A stretch of 64,000 nucleotides of DNA from Dinoroseobacter shibae DFL 12 = DSM 16493 (GCF_000018145.1 NC_009952.1:1984001-2048000); one strand, 5' to 3'. Shown: positions 43,520 to 55,512, counted from the first letter of the stretch. Notes: a model not told the origin generated them from the letters alone. Numbers and translations are program-made.

Positions 43520-44293
43520 ATGCCGAGATTTGCCCTGAAAATAGAGTATGATGGCGCCCCTTTCGCGGGCTGGCAGCGCCAGCGCGAACAGCCCTCCGTG
43601 CAAGGCGCGGTGGAGGCGGCGTTAAGGGGTCTGCAGCCCGATCATGCCGGGATCGCGGCGGCGGGGCGGACGGATGCGGGGGTGCATGCGCTGGGTCAGG
43701 TGGCCCATGTGGATCTGGCGCGCGACTGGGATCCGTTCCGGCTGTCCGAGGCGCTGAACGCCCATCTGCGACCGGCGCCGGTGGCGGTGCTGGCGGCGGC
43801 GCGGGTGGGGGAGGATTTTCATGCGCGATTCTCGGCACTTGAGCGGTCGTACCTCTTCCGTCTCCTGGTGCGGCGCGCGCCGGCGACCCATGACGCGGGG
43901 CTGGTGTGGCGGGTGATGAATCCGCTGGATGTCGAGGCCATGCGCGAAGGGGCCAAGTACCTGATCGGAAAGCATGATTTCACGACTTTCCGGTCGACCA
44001 TGTGCCAGGCGGCCTCGCCGGTCAAGACGCTCGACGAGATCACGATCGAGGAGAGCCCCCGGGACGCGGGCACGGAGTTCCGGTTCCACCTTCGGGCGCG
44101 AAGTTTCCTGCATAATCAAGTCCGTAGCATCGTCGGCACCCTGGAGCGCGTCGGCGCCGGAGCGTGGGATCCGGCTGATGTGAAGACCGCGCTCGAGGCC
44201 AGGGACAGGGCGGCTTGCGGGCCGGTCTGCGCGCCCCAGGGGCTCTATTTGCGCGCCGTGCGCTACCCCGAAGACCCGTTCAAACCGGCGTAA
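43520..44293 (+). CDS. truA: tRNA pseudouridine(38-40) synthase
   Basis: A 257-aa enzyme starting [21 protein letters not shown]. The catalytic Asp is in [34 protein letters not shown] and [17 protein letters not shown] complete the TruA signature. It modifies uridines in the anticodon arm of many tRNAs. The ATG at 43520 fits the family start. Followed by 116 bases before the convergent ABC permease gene. Confidence 0.93.
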   Translation: MPRFALKIEYDGAPFAGWQRQREQPSVQGAVEAALRGLQPDHAGIAAAGRTDAGVHALGQVAHVDLARDWDPFRLSEALNAHLRPAPVAVLAAARVGEDFHARFSALERSYLFRLLVRRAPATHDAGLVWRVMNPLDVEAMREGAKYLIGKHDFTTFRSTMCQAASPVKTLDEITIEESPRDAGTEFRFHLRARSFLHNQVRSIVGTLERVGAGAWDPADVKTALEARDRAACGPVCAPQGLYLRAVRYPEDPFKPA

Positions 44294-44409
44294 ACCCCGC
44301 ATCGGATCGGCGTCGGACCCCTGTCGGCAAGGTGTCGGGCAAGTGTATGGCACCTATCAGGAACAATCGGGCCAAAATTGTATACAACCCGTGGCACCCC
44401 TGACGCCGC

Positions 44410-45231
44410 TCAGCTTTCCGCGCGTTCGGCCCAGCCGGCGAAGATCCGCTCCAGCGCCACCACGATGTAGTAGAGCACGATGCCGAGGAAGGCCAAGGCG
44501 ATCAGCACCGCGAACATCAGCGGGTAGTCGGAGTTCGTCTTGCCACTGTCGAACAGCGCGCCGAGGCCGCGGCCATGGGGGGAGACGATTTCCATCAGGT
44601 TGGTGCCGATGAAGGCGAGCGTGACGGAGACCTTCAGGGCGCCGAAGAACTCCGGCAGGGTTTTCGGCAGGGCGATCTTCCAGAAGATCGTGGTCTTGGA
44701 GGCGCCAAGTGACCGGAGGATGTCGCGGTATTCCGGCTCCAGCGTGGACAGGCCGATGGAGATCGAGACCGCGATGGGGAAGAACGAGATCATGAAGGCG
44801 ATCAGAATCGTGTTGAAATCGTGCTGGCCCACGAAGAGAAGCGCGACGATGGGCACAACGGTCGCCTTGGGGATCGCGTTGAACCCCACGAGCAGCGGAT
44901 AGAGCGCGTCGCGCATCACCCGCGAAAAGCCCATGAGCATCCCGATGCCGACGCCCACCACCACGGCGAGCAACAAGCCCACCACCGTGCGCCAGAGCGT
45001 CTGCCACCCCATGATGAGGAACAGCTCCCAGTAGCGGGCATAGGCGGGCGGCAGGTCCGAGGGGGAGGCCATGACGAAATTCGGCCAGTCGTTGATCCAG
45101 ACCAGCCCTTCCCAGAACAGCAGGAACACGATGACCGCCCCCAGGGGGGCCAGCACCGCGCGGGAGGTCAGGGTTTTCACAAGGCTCTGGCCACGGCTGT
45201 CGCGGGGCAAGGGATCGGGGACATAGGCCAT
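44410..45231 (-). CDS. ABC transporter permease (SsuC/ThiX-like)
   Basis: A 273-aa membrane protein with about six TM segments. The EAA-type loop is RDILRSLGASKTTIFWKIALPKTLPEFFGALK, as in nitrate/sulfonate/taurine and HMP-type permeases. It is last in the SBP-ATPase-permease order on the minus strand. With the NMT1-type binding protein and a cytosine deaminase-like gene in the same array, pyrimidine-type uptake is the likely role (inference). Confidence 0.85.
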   Translation of the reverse strand: MAYVPDPLPRDSRGQSLVKTLTSRAVLAPLGAVIVFLLFWEGLVWINDWPNFVMASPSDLPPAYARYWELFLIMGWQTLWRTVVGLLLAVVVGVGIGMLMGFSRVMRDALYPLLVGFNAIPKATVVPIVALLFVGQHDFNTILIAFMISFFPIAVSISIGLSTLEPEYRDILRSLGASKTTIFWKIALPKTLPEFFGALKVSVTLAFIGTNLMEIVSPHGRGLGALFDSGKTNSDYPLMFAVLIALAFLGIVLYYIVVALERIFAGWAERAES

Positions 45232-45270
45232 GGCGGAGAGGTCTTTCTGTGCAGCGGGCTGTTCGGGGCG

Positions 45271-46071
45271 CTATTCGGCGGCCTGGACGGGTGCGTCCTG
45301 GCGGCCCTGGGCGACCTTGATCTGGTTGCGCAGGTCATGGAGCATTTCGACCGCCTCGGGCTCGAACAGCATGTCGAGATCGGTGCGCCCGCCGAAGGAG
45401 GTGTCGAGCGTGTATTGCACCCGCGCGGGGCGGTCCGAGAGCACGATGGTCTGATCCGCGAGGTAGATCGATTCGCGCAGGTCGTGGGTGATGAGCATGC
45501 AGGTGAACGGCTCTTCGGCGCGGAGGCGGTGCATGGTCTGCCACAGATCCTCGCGGGTAAAGGCGTCGAGCGCGCCGAAGGGTTCATCCATGATGAGGAT
45601 GTCGGGCTTGTGGGCGATGGCGCGGCAGAGCGAGGCGCGCTGGCGCATGCCCCCCGACAGCTCGGATGGGCGCTTGGCCTCGAAGCCTTCGAGGCCGACC
45701 AGCGCCAGCAGTTCGCGGGCGCGGTCTTCTTTCTGGGCGCGAGAGAGGGAATTGGGCACGATTTCCAGCGGCAGGATCACGTTGTCGAGAATGGTGCGCC
45801 ATTCCAGCAGGACCGGGTTCTGGAAAGCCATGCCGACCGAGGCGCGCGGGCCCTTCACGGGCTGGCCGTCGAGCCGCACCTCGCCTTCGTCGGGGATCAG
45901 CAGGCCCGCGACGAGGCGCGTGAGCGTGGACTTGCCGCAGCCCGAGGGGCCGACCACGGCGCAGAAGGCCGCCGAGGGCACGGTGAAGTCGAGATTGTGG
46001 AGCACCGGCAGCTTGCCCGACGCGGTGTCATAGGCATGGGTGATGCCGGCGATCTCGATGCTGGTGGTCAT
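45271..46071 (-). CDS. ABC transporter ATPase (SsuB/ThiZ-like)
   Basis: A 266-aa ATPase. Walker A is VGPSGCGKSTLTRL, Q-loop GMAFQNPVLLEWRT, signature ELSGGMRQRASLCRA, Walker B ILIMDEPFGALDA and switch His in LITHDLRE. The ATG at 46071 follows GGAAGGA; an in-frame upstream start at 46125 overlaps the binding-protein gene and lacks a ribosome-binding site. It energises the adjacent permease. Confidence 0.9.
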   Translation of the reverse strand: MTTSIEIAGITHAYDTASGKLPVLHNLDFTVPSAAFCAVVGPSGCGKSTLTRLVAGLLIPDEGEVRLDGQPVKGPRASVGMAFQNPVLLEWRTILDNVILPLEIVPNSLSRAQKEDRARELLALVGLEGFEAKRPSELSGGMRQRASLCRAIAHKPDILIMDEPFGALDAFTREDLWQTMHRLRAEEPFTCMLITHDLRESIYLADQTIVLSDRPARVQYTLDTSFGGRTDLDMLFEPEAVEMLHDLRNQIKVAQGRQDAPVQAAE

Positions 46072-46121
46072 GGCGCGTCCTTCCGGCTGGTCGCCCGGGG
46101 GGGTGCCCCCGGGCAGAGGGG

Positions 46122-47135
46122 TCACTTGAGCATCCGCATCTCGGCGCCGGGCAGGTAGGCGTCGGTGAAATAGAGGCTCATGTCGGGCGCGTTCTGGAAC
46201 TCGTAGGTCAGCTTGATCTGCTCGATCGCGTTGGCCATGCGGTCCGCGTCGATCCCGCCCATGCCGTTGGCCAGCGCGTAGTCGGTCGCCACGTTGGCGT
46301 CGATCGCCAGTTGCAGGCGGCGGGTCTCAAGCTCCGCATCGGCGGCGGGGTTGCGTTCGATCAGGGACGGGATCGCGGCCGCCGGGTCGGCGATGGCATC
46401 GGCCCAGCCCTTGACCACGGCGCCGAGGAAGCCGGTCAGCAGCTCGGCATTTTCCGCGGCCCATTCGGTGTTGGCGATGATCGCGTTGCCGTAGAGGTCC
46501 ACGCCGTGGTCCGCCATCAGGATGGTGGAGATGTCGTCCTCCGGCACGCCGAGGCGCACGAGGTTGAGGTAGGACGAGAAGGAGAAGCCCGTGACCGCGG
46601 CCACCTCGCCCTGGGCCAGCATCGGCTCCCGGGTCGGGAAGCCCACGGGTTCGACCGTGATGGCGTCGGTGTCGAGGTCGTTTTCCGCGGCGAAGATCGG
46701 GAATTGCGCCCAGGCCCCGTCGGGGGGCGGCGCGCCGAGCACGCGGCCTTCGAGGTCGGCGGGGGCTTCGACGCCGAGCGACTTGCGCCCGACGATGGCG
46801 AAGGGCGGCTTGTCATAGACCATCATCACCGCGATCACGGGCGCGCCCGGGTTCTGGTCGAGGAACTTGATGAGCGAGTTGATGTCGGCAAAGCCCACGG
46901 GGAAGGCGCCGGTGGCGACCTTGGGGATCGCGTCGAGGGAGCCTTGGCCGGCGGCGATTTCCACCGACAGGCCCGCATCGGTGAAATAGCCCTTGTCGAC
47001 GGCGACGAAATAGGGGGCGGCGGGGCCTTCGAATTTCCAGTCGAGGGCGAAGGGCACCTCGGTTTCGGCCCCGGCGGCGGTGGCGGCGGCCAGCACGGCC
47101 CCGGCCGCGCAGATCTGTGTGAAGCGTTGGAACAC
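46122..47135 (-). CDS. ABC substrate-binding protein (NMT1/ThiY-like)
   Basis: A 337-aa periplasmic protein with a signal peptide ending at GAET (about residue 23). Family markers include FALDWKFEGPAAPYFVAVDKG, the typical first strand of NMT1/THI5-like binding proteins, and VGFADINSLIKFL. These bind pyrimidine moieties or sulfonates. Neighbouring cytosine deaminase-like and nucleoside transport genes favour a pyrimidine. No TPP riboswitch consensus was seen in the 155 bases upstream. Confidence 0.8.
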   Translation of the reverse strand: MFQRFTQICAAGAVLAAATAAGAETEVPFALDWKFEGPAAPYFVAVDKGYFTDAGLSVEIAAGQGSLDAIPKVATGAFPVGFADINSLIKFLDQNPGAPVIAVMMVYDKPPFAIVGRKSLGVEAPADLEGRVLGAPPPDGAWAQFPIFAAENDLDTDAITVEPVGFPTREPMLAQGEVAAVTGFSFSSYLNLVRLGVPEDDISTILMADHGVDLYGNAIIANTEWAAENAELLTGFLGAVVKGWADAIADPAAAIPSLIERNPAADAELETRRLQLAIDANVATDYALANGMGGIDADRMANAIEQIKLTYEFQNAPDMSLYFTDAYLPGAEMRMLK

Positions 47136-47290
47136 GCGGGAACTCCCTCTTGGTTATGCCCGGGGCGGCACCGGCGCCGGGCGGTATCTGGGCGAAGGGT
47201 CCGAGAGACGCCCGGCAAGGTCAAGGTCTGGTCCGGGGTTTTTTGCCGGTCCGGGTGGCAGATGCCCGAAAAACAGGCGGTGCCCTTGGG

Positions 47291-48652
47291 TCAGCCGCGG
47301 CCCCGGTTGGCGGCCTTGCGGCACTTGCGGCCCCGGCGGAACTTGCGGCGCTTGGGGAAGCGTTGGGCGTGCAGGTCGAGGTAGTCGCGGGCCACGGCCA
47401 TGCGGTCGAGTTGTTCGCACCAGCGGATCACCCGTTCGAGGGGCTGGGGGTCGTCGGGGGTGCGTTCGACCACCTCGCACATCAGGGCCACGGCTTGCGC
47501 GGTGCGGTCGGTGCGGCGCAGGGCGAGGGCGTGGGCGGCGGTCAGCTCGGCATCGTCCGTGGGGCCGTGGGCGTCGAGCAGCGCCAGAAGCTCGTCATGG
47601 CGTCCGGCGCCGAGCAGAAGCCGCGTGGTGGCGCGGGTCGCCGCGCGGGTAAGCGCGCCCTTATCGCCCCAGCCGGGGACATAGGCGGTCAGGACGCTGG
47701 ACATGATGCGGGTGACCAGATCGGGGGCGACGTGGCGGAAGTCGCCCTCGGTCCAGATCGCGGCCGGGTCGCTCAGGGTGACGCATTCGTAGGACGGGAA
47801 GTAGTCGACGCCGGGGGTTTCGGCGACGAAGGTTTCGACCGCGGCGCGTTGCACGGCCTTGGAGTAGGAGTTGGCGACCAGCACGTCCATGTCGCGGAAG
47901 GTGCTCAGGAGCGGGACGGGCGAGACGGTCAGCAGCATCTTGAGCGGCTTGGTGCGGTGGGCGGTCAGCAGCGCGTGGAAGGCGCGCAGTCCGCCCAGCA
48001 CATCCTCGTAGCTCAGCACCTCGAAGGCGAAGCGGTCGGGCTCGCGGGCGCAGAGTGCCGGAGGGGGCGCGGTGTTGAGCGCCAGGTCGAGCCGGGTGTC
48101 GCGCCAGCCTTCGACATAGCCCAGGGTCATCACCACCACGTCGGCCTCGGCGATCTGGGCCACGGCATCCAGAAACCGGTGGCGGAAGGCGAGGATGCGG
48201 TCGCGCGGGAAGGCGAGCTTGGCCGAGCCCAGTTGCAGGTCGCGGTAGGCGGTGTCGTCGTCGCGCAGGGGGTAGAGCATGTCCGCGCCGGGGAAGCTGT
48301 CGCGGTCGAAGGCCCAGCGCAGCTCGTTCAGCATGGAGTGGATGGTATACTTGTTGAAGAAATTGGCGGCATCATCGAGGCTCGCGCCGATCTCGCCCAG
48401 GTCGAACTCGCGGCTGAGCACGCGGAAGCCTTCGGCGGCCAGCGCGTCCTCGATGTTGCGGGCAAAGCAGGAGCCGAGGGCGAAGACGGTTTCTTTTGAA
48501 CTGAATTCGAAGGACGGGGTCGGCGCGGGCATGGCCAGCGGGTAGAGCCGGTCCCCCCCGGCGTCGGGCGTGGGGTAGCGGCGCAGCGGGTTGCGGGACG
48601 CCCGGCGCAGCACCTCTGGTGCGGGGCCGGTCTCGATCGGGTTGGATGTCAT
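47291..48652 (-). CDS. GSCFA-domain protein with TPR-like tail
   Basis: A 453-aa protein. The GSCFA motif VFALGSCFARNIEDAL lies near residue 55, in an SGNH-hydrolase-like fold; MTLGYVEGWRD and LTVSPVPLLSTF follow. The last 120 residues are Ala/Leu/Arg-rich TPR-like helices and a very basic tail (FPKRRKFRRGRKCRK). GSCFA proteins are putative acyl- or acetyl-ester enzymes. It is 47 bases downstream of the deaminase gene. The link to nucleobase metabolism is unclear; it may act on a surface polymer. Confidence 0.8.
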   Translation of the reverse strand: MTSNPIETGPAPEVLRRASRNPLRRYPTPDAGGDRLYPLAMPAPTPSFEFSSKETVFALGSCFARNIEDALAAEGFRVLSREFDLGEIGASLDDAANFFNKYTIHSMLNELRWAFDRDSFPGADMLYPLRDDDTAYRDLQLGSAKLAFPRDRILAFRHRFLDAVAQIAEADVVVMTLGYVEGWRDTRLDLALNTAPPPALCAREPDRFAFEVLSYEDVLGGLRAFHALLTAHRTKPLKMLLTVSPVPLLSTFRDMDVLVANSYSKAVQRAAVETFVAETPGVDYFPSYECVTLSDPAAIWTEGDFRHVAPDLVTRIMSSVLTAYVPGWGDKGALTRAATRATTRLLLGAGRHDELLALLDAHGPTDDAELTAAHALALRRTDRTAQAVALMCEVVERTPDDPQPLERVIRWCEQLDRMAVARDYLDLHAQRFPKRRKFRRGRKCRKAANRGRG

Positions 48653-48699
48653 GGCGGCAGTGTGACGTGCTGGAGCCGGAGCGCAAGGGCCGCGCCGTC

Positions 48700-49968
48700 T
48701 CAATGCCTTCGGTGGACCGTGGCGGGGCGGCCAGGCAGCGTCAGGGCCGCATCGTTGCGCGCCTTGCGCGAGACCACCCTGCCCTTGGAGATCACGCACA
48801 AACGGTCCGGGCGCAGGCGCACCGCCTCGATCGGGTCGGCGGCATCGAGCACCACGAGCGAGGCCAGCGCCCCCTTGCGCAGCCCGTAATCCGGCAGCCC
48901 GATGATCGCGGCGTTGGTTTCGGTCACCATCTCGAAACAGCGCGCCATCTCTTCCGGCGCGGACATCTGCGCCACATGCAGCCCCATGAAGGCCACGTCG
49001 AGCATGTCGGCGGTGCCCAGCGAATACCACGGGTCGCGCACGCAGTCCTGGCCCCAGCCCACGGGGATGCCGAGCGCCTGCATCTCGCGCACGCGGGTCA
49101 GGCCCCGGCGCTTGGGATAGGTATCGTGGCGGCCCTGCAGCATGATGTTGATCAGCGGGTTGGGGATCGCCGAAATCCCGGCCTCGGCCACGAGCGCCAG
49201 CAGTTTCGAGACGTAGTAATTGTCCATCGAATGCATGGAGGTCAGGTGCGATCCGGCCACCCTGCCCTGCAGCCCGCAGCGGACGGTTTCCGCCGCCAGG
49301 GTTTCGATATGCCGCGACATCGGATCGTCGCTCTCGTCGCAGTGCATATCGACGGGCAGGCCCCGGTCGGCGGCGATTTCGCACAGATCGCGCACGGAGG
49401 CGGCACCATCGGCCATGGTGCGCTCGAAATGCGGGATGCCGCCCACCACGTCCAGCCCCATATCCAGCGCGCGCAGGGTGTTTTCCCGCGCGGTCGGATC
49501 GCGGTAGAGCCCGTCCTGGGGGAAGGCCACCAGTTGCAGGTCGAGATAGGGTTTGACCGTCTCGCGCAGCTGCAACATCGCCTGCACGCCCTTGAGGCTG
49601 TCGTCGCAGGTATCGACATGGGAGCGGATCGCCAGCAGCCCCATGGAGACCGCCCAGTCGCAATAGCGCAGGGCGCGGTCGATCATCGCGTCGATGGTCG
49701 TCTCGTGCTTCAACTCGCCCCAGAGCGCGATCCCTTCGAGCAGCGTGCCCGAGGCGTTGATCCGCGGTATGCCGTAGCTGAGCGTGGCGTCCATGTGGAA
49801 ATGGGGGTCCACGAAGGGCGGGCTGACCAGATCGCCGGTGGCGTCGATCACCTCGCCCGCCTTGGCGGCGATCCCGGGCGCGACGTCGACGATGCGGTCG
49901 CCGGTGATGGCGATATCGGCCTGGGTGCCGTCGGGCAGCGTGCCGCCCTTGACCAGAATGTCGACCAT
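48700..49968 (-). CDS. codA: Cytosine deaminase-like amidohydrolase
   Basis: A 422-aa TIM-barrel metal-dependent hydrolase. Metal ligands are in FVDPHFHMDATLSYG, the IRSHVDT region, MHCDESDDP and WGQDCVRDPWY. The overall order matches CodA-type deaminases, which convert cytosine to uracil. Some members act on other cyclic ureas, so the substrate is not certain. ATG 49968 follows the methyltransferase gene by 7 bases. Probable pyrimidine salvage with the flanking transporters. Confidence 0.82.
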   Translation of the reverse strand: MVDILVKGGTLPDGTQADIAITGDRIVDVAPGIAAKAGEVIDATGDLVSPPFVDPHFHMDATLSYGIPRINASGTLLEGIALWGELKHETTIDAMIDRALRYCDWAVSMGLLAIRSHVDTCDDSLKGVQAMLQLRETVKPYLDLQLVAFPQDGLYRDPTARENTLRALDMGLDVVGGIPHFERTMADGAASVRDLCEIAADRGLPVDMHCDESDDPMSRHIETLAAETVRCGLQGRVAGSHLTSMHSMDNYYVSKLLALVAEAGISAIPNPLINIMLQGRHDTYPKRRGLTRVREMQALGIPVGWGQDCVRDPWYSLGTADMLDVAFMGLHVAQMSAPEEMARCFEMVTETNAAIIGLPDYGLRKGALASLVVLDAADPIEAVRLRPDRLCVISKGRVVSRKARNDAALTLPGRPATVHRRH

Positions 49969-49975
49969 GGGCGGC

Positions 49976-50707
49976 TCAGTCCTTGGCGGCGGCGGCGGCC
50001 TTGCGCGCCTCCATCGCGGCGCGTTTCTCGGCCATCTCCGCCTGCCAGTCGCGCAGGCCGGTGATGTCGCGGCCGAAGCTCAGGACCACCTTGTTGCCGG
50101 TGTCGAGCATCTCGCAGCCGGTCTCGTCCACGAACTCGGTGATCGCGCGGTTGACCCCGTCGAAGGTGTAGTCGTCGGCCAGCATCAGCCCCTCGGGGGC
50201 CAGGGCCGGGCGGTAGTTGCGCAGGTCCTCAAGACAGCCCTCGTAGGAATGGTCGCCGTCGATATAGATCAGGTCGGCGCGGATCCGGCGTTTCACGAGC
50301 ACGGTCGCCGCCTCCCGCGAGGGCAGCGGCAGGGGGGTGATCACGTCCGTGAGGCCCGCGTCGATCACGTTGCGCAGGAAGGTGGGAAAGATCGTCGGCA
50401 TGCCGTTCTTCGTCTTGAGCATTTCCTCGGCATAGCCGGGCCGGAGCCACAGGCCGCTCGCCCCGAGGAAGGTGTCGATGCAGAGGATGTCGGTCTCGAT
50501 CCCGGCCTCGGCGCAGAGCTTGGCCATATGGATGGCCGACGCGCCCTTCCAGGTGCCGACCTCGACGATCTTGGCCGGTTTCAGCTCGTCCAGCAGCTTG
50601 GCGAAGATGCCCGCGGTGCTGCCCCAGCCCTGGGTGTCGGGCGCAACCTGGTCCATGTCGAACCCGGCATAGATGTCTTGGGTGTAGAAATAGTCTTTGA
50701 ATTTCAT
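49976..50707 (-). CDS. Class I SAM-dependent methyltransferase (CmcI/Methyltransf_24-like)
   Basis: A 243-aa protein with motif I IVEVGTWKGASAIHMA, motif II ILCIDTF, and IYIDGDHSYEGCLEDLRNYRPAL, a typical CmcI-like/metal-dependent acidic motif. It has a charged Ala/Lys-rich C-terminal tail. ATG 50707 begins MKFKDYFYTQDIYAGFD. It is 31 bases after the permease gene and 7 before the deaminase gene, so it is part of the array. Substrate unknown; sugar or nucleoside methylation is possible. Confidence 0.75.
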   Translation of the reverse strand: MKFKDYFYTQDIYAGFDMDQVAPDTQGWGSTAGIFAKLLDELKPAKIVEVGTWKGASAIHMAKLCAEAGIETDILCIDTFLGASGLWLRPGYAEEMLKTKNGMPTIFPTFLRNVIDAGLTDVITPLPLPSREAATVLVKRRIRADLIYIDGDHSYEGCLEDLRNYRPALAPEGLMLADDYTFDGVNRAITEFVDETGCEMLDTGNKVVLSFGRDITGLRDWQAEMAEKRAAMEARKAAAAAKD

Positions 50708-50738
50708 AGGCTTGCCTATCTGGTGGGCGCGCACCGCC

Positions 50739-51683
50739 TCAACGGGTGCCCTTGTTATAGGGCACCATCAGGGCGGCGGGAACCTCTGCGCGGCGCGACA
50801 TGACGATCAGGGCGAGGATCGACAGGATATAGGGCAGCATCAGGAACACCTGGTAGGGGATGTCCGCGCCGAGGCCGGTCTGTTGCAGCCGCACTTGCAG
50901 GGCATCGAAGGCCGCGAAGAGAAGTGCGCCGAGCAGCGCCTTGCCCGGGCGCCAGGCGCCGAAGACAACCAGTGCGATGCAGATCCAGCCGCGGCCATTG
51001 ACCATCTCGAAGAAGAACGAGTTGAAGGCCGACATGGTCAGGAACGCGCCGCCCACCGCCATCAGGCCCGAGCCGACGATGACCGCGCCCATGCGCAGGC
51101 CGGTGACGCTCAGGCCCTGGGCCTCGACGGCGGAGGGGTTTTCGCCCGCGGCGCGCAGGGCCAGGCCCAGCGGCGTGCGGTAGAGGGTGAAAGCGGTCAG
51201 GCCCGCGACGGCGAAAGCGAGATAGGTGAGCGGGGTTTGCGAAAAGAGGGCCGGGCCGAGGAGCGGCAGGTCCGACAGAAGCGGGATCTCGTAGGGTTGG
51301 AACGCCTCGATCCGCGGGGGGGAGGAGACCTCGGGCAGCGCCACGCGGTAGGCGAAATAGGTGGCGGAGGTCGCCAGCAGCGTGATGCCGAGGCCGACCA
51401 CGTGTTGGCTCAGGCCGAAGGGGACGGTGAGCGTGGCATGCAGGAGGCCGAACAGCATCCCCGCGCCGAAGGCCACGGCGACGCCGGTCCACAGGTCCGT
51501 GCCGGTATAGACCGCCATCCAGCCCGCGAAGGCGCCCGCGACCATGATCCCTTCGATCCCGAGGTTGAGCACCCCGGCGCGTTCGCAGATCAGCTCGCCC
51601 ATGGTGGCGAAGATCAGCGGGCTGGCGATGCGGATGGCGGCGGCCCAGAAGCTGGCCGACAGGAGGATGTCGAGGATTTCCAT
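50739..51683 (-). CDS. Nucleoside ABC transporter permease 2
   Basis: A 314-aa permease with about eight TM segments. GELICERAGVLNLGIEGIMVAGAF is the hallmark of the YufQ/NupQ-type permeases that work with BMP binding proteins. RTPLGLALRAAGENPSAVEAQG is the coupling loop. It is separated by one base from the partner permease gene. Imports purine or pyrimidine nucleosides in known relatives. Confidence 0.88.
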   Translation of the reverse strand: MEILDILLSASFWAAAIRIASPLIFATMGELICERAGVLNLGIEGIMVAGAFAGWMAVYTGTDLWTGVAVAFGAGMLFGLLHATLTVPFGLSQHVVGLGITLLATSATYFAYRVALPEVSSPPRIEAFQPYEIPLLSDLPLLGPALFSQTPLTYLAFAVAGLTAFTLYRTPLGLALRAAGENPSAVEAQGLSVTGLRMGAVIVGSGLMAVGGAFLTMSAFNSFFFEMVNGRGWICIALVVFGAWRPGKALLGALLFAAFDALQVRLQQTGLGADIPYQVFLMLPYILSILALIVMSRRAEVPAALMVPYNKGTR

Positions 51684-51684
51684 G

Positions 51685-52723
51685 TCAGTCGCGCACCACC
51701 CGGAAGCGTGTCAGCAGGATGGCGAGGACCATGGACAGGAGCGCGAGTGCGAGCAGGATGTCGGCGATATAGGTGGGCACGTCGGCCGCCCGGCTCATGC
51801 TGTCGGCGCCGACGAAGACGCCCGCCACGAAGAGCGCCGAGACCACCACGCCGAGCGGGTTCAGGAGGGCGAGCATCGCCACGATGATGCCGGTGTAGCC
51901 AAAGCCCGGGCTGAGATCGAGGGTGAGCGAGCCCTTGAGCCCCGCCACCTCGGAAAACCCCGCCAGCGCCGCGAGCCCGCCCGACAGGAAGGCGGTTTTC
52001 AGGATCACCGCGCCCACCGGGATGCCCGCGAAACGCGCGGCGTCCGGGTTCTGACCCACGGCGCGCATCTCGTAGCCCAGCGTGGTGCGGGTCTGGATCA
52101 CCCAGACGGCGGCGGCGGCGATCAGGGCCAGCGCAAAGCCCCAGTGCAGGCGCAGCCCGTCCACGAGGCGCGGCAGCCGGGCCTCGGGGATCAGGCGCTC
52201 GGACTTGGGCCAGCCCATGCCCATGGGGTCCTTCAGCGGGCCTTCGAGCAGCATGGAGACGAAGAGAAGCGCGATGAAGTTCAGCAGTAGCGTGGTGACC
52301 ACCTCGTCCACCCCGAGCCGGGTTTTGAGATACGCGGGGCCGAGCAGCAGGAGCGCGCCGGTCAGCATCGACGCGATCACCAGCACCGGCAGCAGGACGC
52401 CCGCGGGCCAGGGCAGAAAGCCCGTGCCCAGGACCACAGTGATGACCGCGCCGCCGTAAAGCTGCGCCTCCGCGCCGATGTTCCACAGCTTGGCGCGGAA
52501 GGCGACGGCGACCGCGAGGCCGGTGAAGATCAGCGGCGTGGCGCGGTTGAGGGTCTCCAGCAGGGCGAATTTGGAGCCGACGGCGCCCTGCACGATCAGC
52601 CCCAGCACCGCGAAGGGATCGCCGCCTGCCACCAGCGCCAGGCCCGAGGCCGCGATCACGGTCAGGGTGAGCGCGACGGCGGGCAGGCCGAGGGTGCGGG
52701 TCAGGGTCGGGGCCGGGATGGCT

Positions 52724-52734
<11 letters not shown>
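51685..52734 (-). CDS. Nucleoside ABC transporter permease 1
   Basis: A 349-aa permease (YufP/NupP-type) with many TM segments. RATPLIFTGLAVAVAFRAKLWNIGAEAQLYGGA and GYEMRAVGQNPDAARFAGIP are family markers. The start overlaps the ATPase gene's end by 11 bases. It pairs with the 50739-51683 permease. Confidence 0.88.
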
Positions 52735-54267
<1,533 letters not shown>

Positions 54268-54268
<1 letters not shown>

Positions 54269-55287
54269 CAGGAGGAGGTCGGCTCTTCGTCGTTGATCTC
54301 GACGGTGAAGGTGCCGGCCTTGATGGCGTCCTGGCGTTCCTGCACCAGGGTCTTGATCTCGGCCGGGACCTTGTCCTCGAAGGTGCCCAGCGGCGCGAGG
54401 CTGCTGCCGCCTTCGCGCATGTAGGAAAAGACCCCGTAATTCGCCGCCTCGAATTCGCCCGCGTTGACCGCCGCGATGGCGGCCTGCAGGGTCGGCTCGA
54501 AATGCCACAGGGCCGAGGCGACCACGGTGTCGGGATAATCCGCCTGGGTGTCGATCACGTTGCCGATGGCCAGAAGGCCCCGTTCCTGCGCCGCGTCCGA
54601 CACCCCGAAGCGTTCGGCATAGAGAAGGTCGGCGCCGTTCTCGATCATGGCGAAGGCGGTTTCCTTGGCCTTGGGCGGGTCGAACCACGACCCGATGAAG
54701 CTGACCTGGAAGGTCACGTCCGGGTTGATCTCGCGCGCGCCGGCCATGAAGGCGTGCATCAGGCGGTTGACCTCGGGGATCGGGAAGCCGCCGACCATGC
54801 CGATATTGCCCGCCTCGGACATCGCCCCCGCGATCAGGCCGGTCAGGTAGGCCGCGTCCTGGATGTAGTTGTCGAACACGGCGAAATTGGGCAGGCTCGG
54901 GTCCTCAAGGAAGGAGGAGCCCATCAGGAAGGCCACCTCGGGGTAGTCGGCGGCGACCTCGCGGGCCTCGGCCTCGACCGCGAAGACCTCGCCGATCATC
55001 AGCTCGATCCCGCTCTCGGCGTATTCGCGCATCACGCGGGGGTAGTCGGTATTGGCGACGTTTTCGGAGAAGGTGTAGGTGATCTGGCCCGCGGCGGCGG
55101 CGGCTTCAGCGGCGATATGGATGCGGCTGACCCATTGCTGCTCCACCGGGACGGTGTAGACGCCCGCGACCTTGATCGGGTCGGCGGCGGCGGCCGGGCG
55201 GACGAGGACGCCCGCAGCGCCCAGCGCAAGGGCGGAGGAGACGAAGGCGCGGCGGCTGAGGCCGGTCCTGGCTGGTGGCTGTGACAT
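54268..55287 (-). CDS. BMP-family nucleoside-binding protein
   Basis: A 339-aa periplasmic protein with a twin-arginine-like signal (LSRRAFVSSALALGAAG). The mature part has KVAGVYTVPVEQQWVSRIH, NIGMVGGFPIPEVNRLMHAFMAG and MIENGADLLYAERFGV, typical of BMP/PnrA-like proteins. It is the first gene of the nucleoside ABC operon on the minus strand. The Tat-type signal is a little unusual because many relatives are lipoproteins. Confidence 0.85.
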
Positions 55288-55512
55288 GGTGGCTCCCTGA
55301 AGCTCGGTTTTTATCTCTGTCCTTGACCAAACGGTCCAGACGCGGCCCGTTCAAGATCTATTTCATGCGGATCGGACGGCGGGGCGCGGGCTCGGCCCTT
55401 GGCCGCTGAAACAATAGGCACGGATTGCCGGAGCGCTCAAGAGTGCGGCATCCGCCTGCGGGCGGGCCCGGGCCGGCGTCGGTCGCGCCGCGGCCTGGGT
55501 CCGGTGGTCGGT
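55288..55512. other. Gap between BMP gene and GRF-repeat gene
   Basis: A 225-base stretch. It should hold the promoter of the nucleoside operon on the minus strand. No strong hairpin was recognised after the GRF-repeat gene. Confidence 0.35.

Noticed and set aside
47136-47290. TPP riboswitch before the ThiY-like gene
   Set aside because: The conserved CTGAGA and GACC/TGATCTGG-type words were not found on the minus strand.
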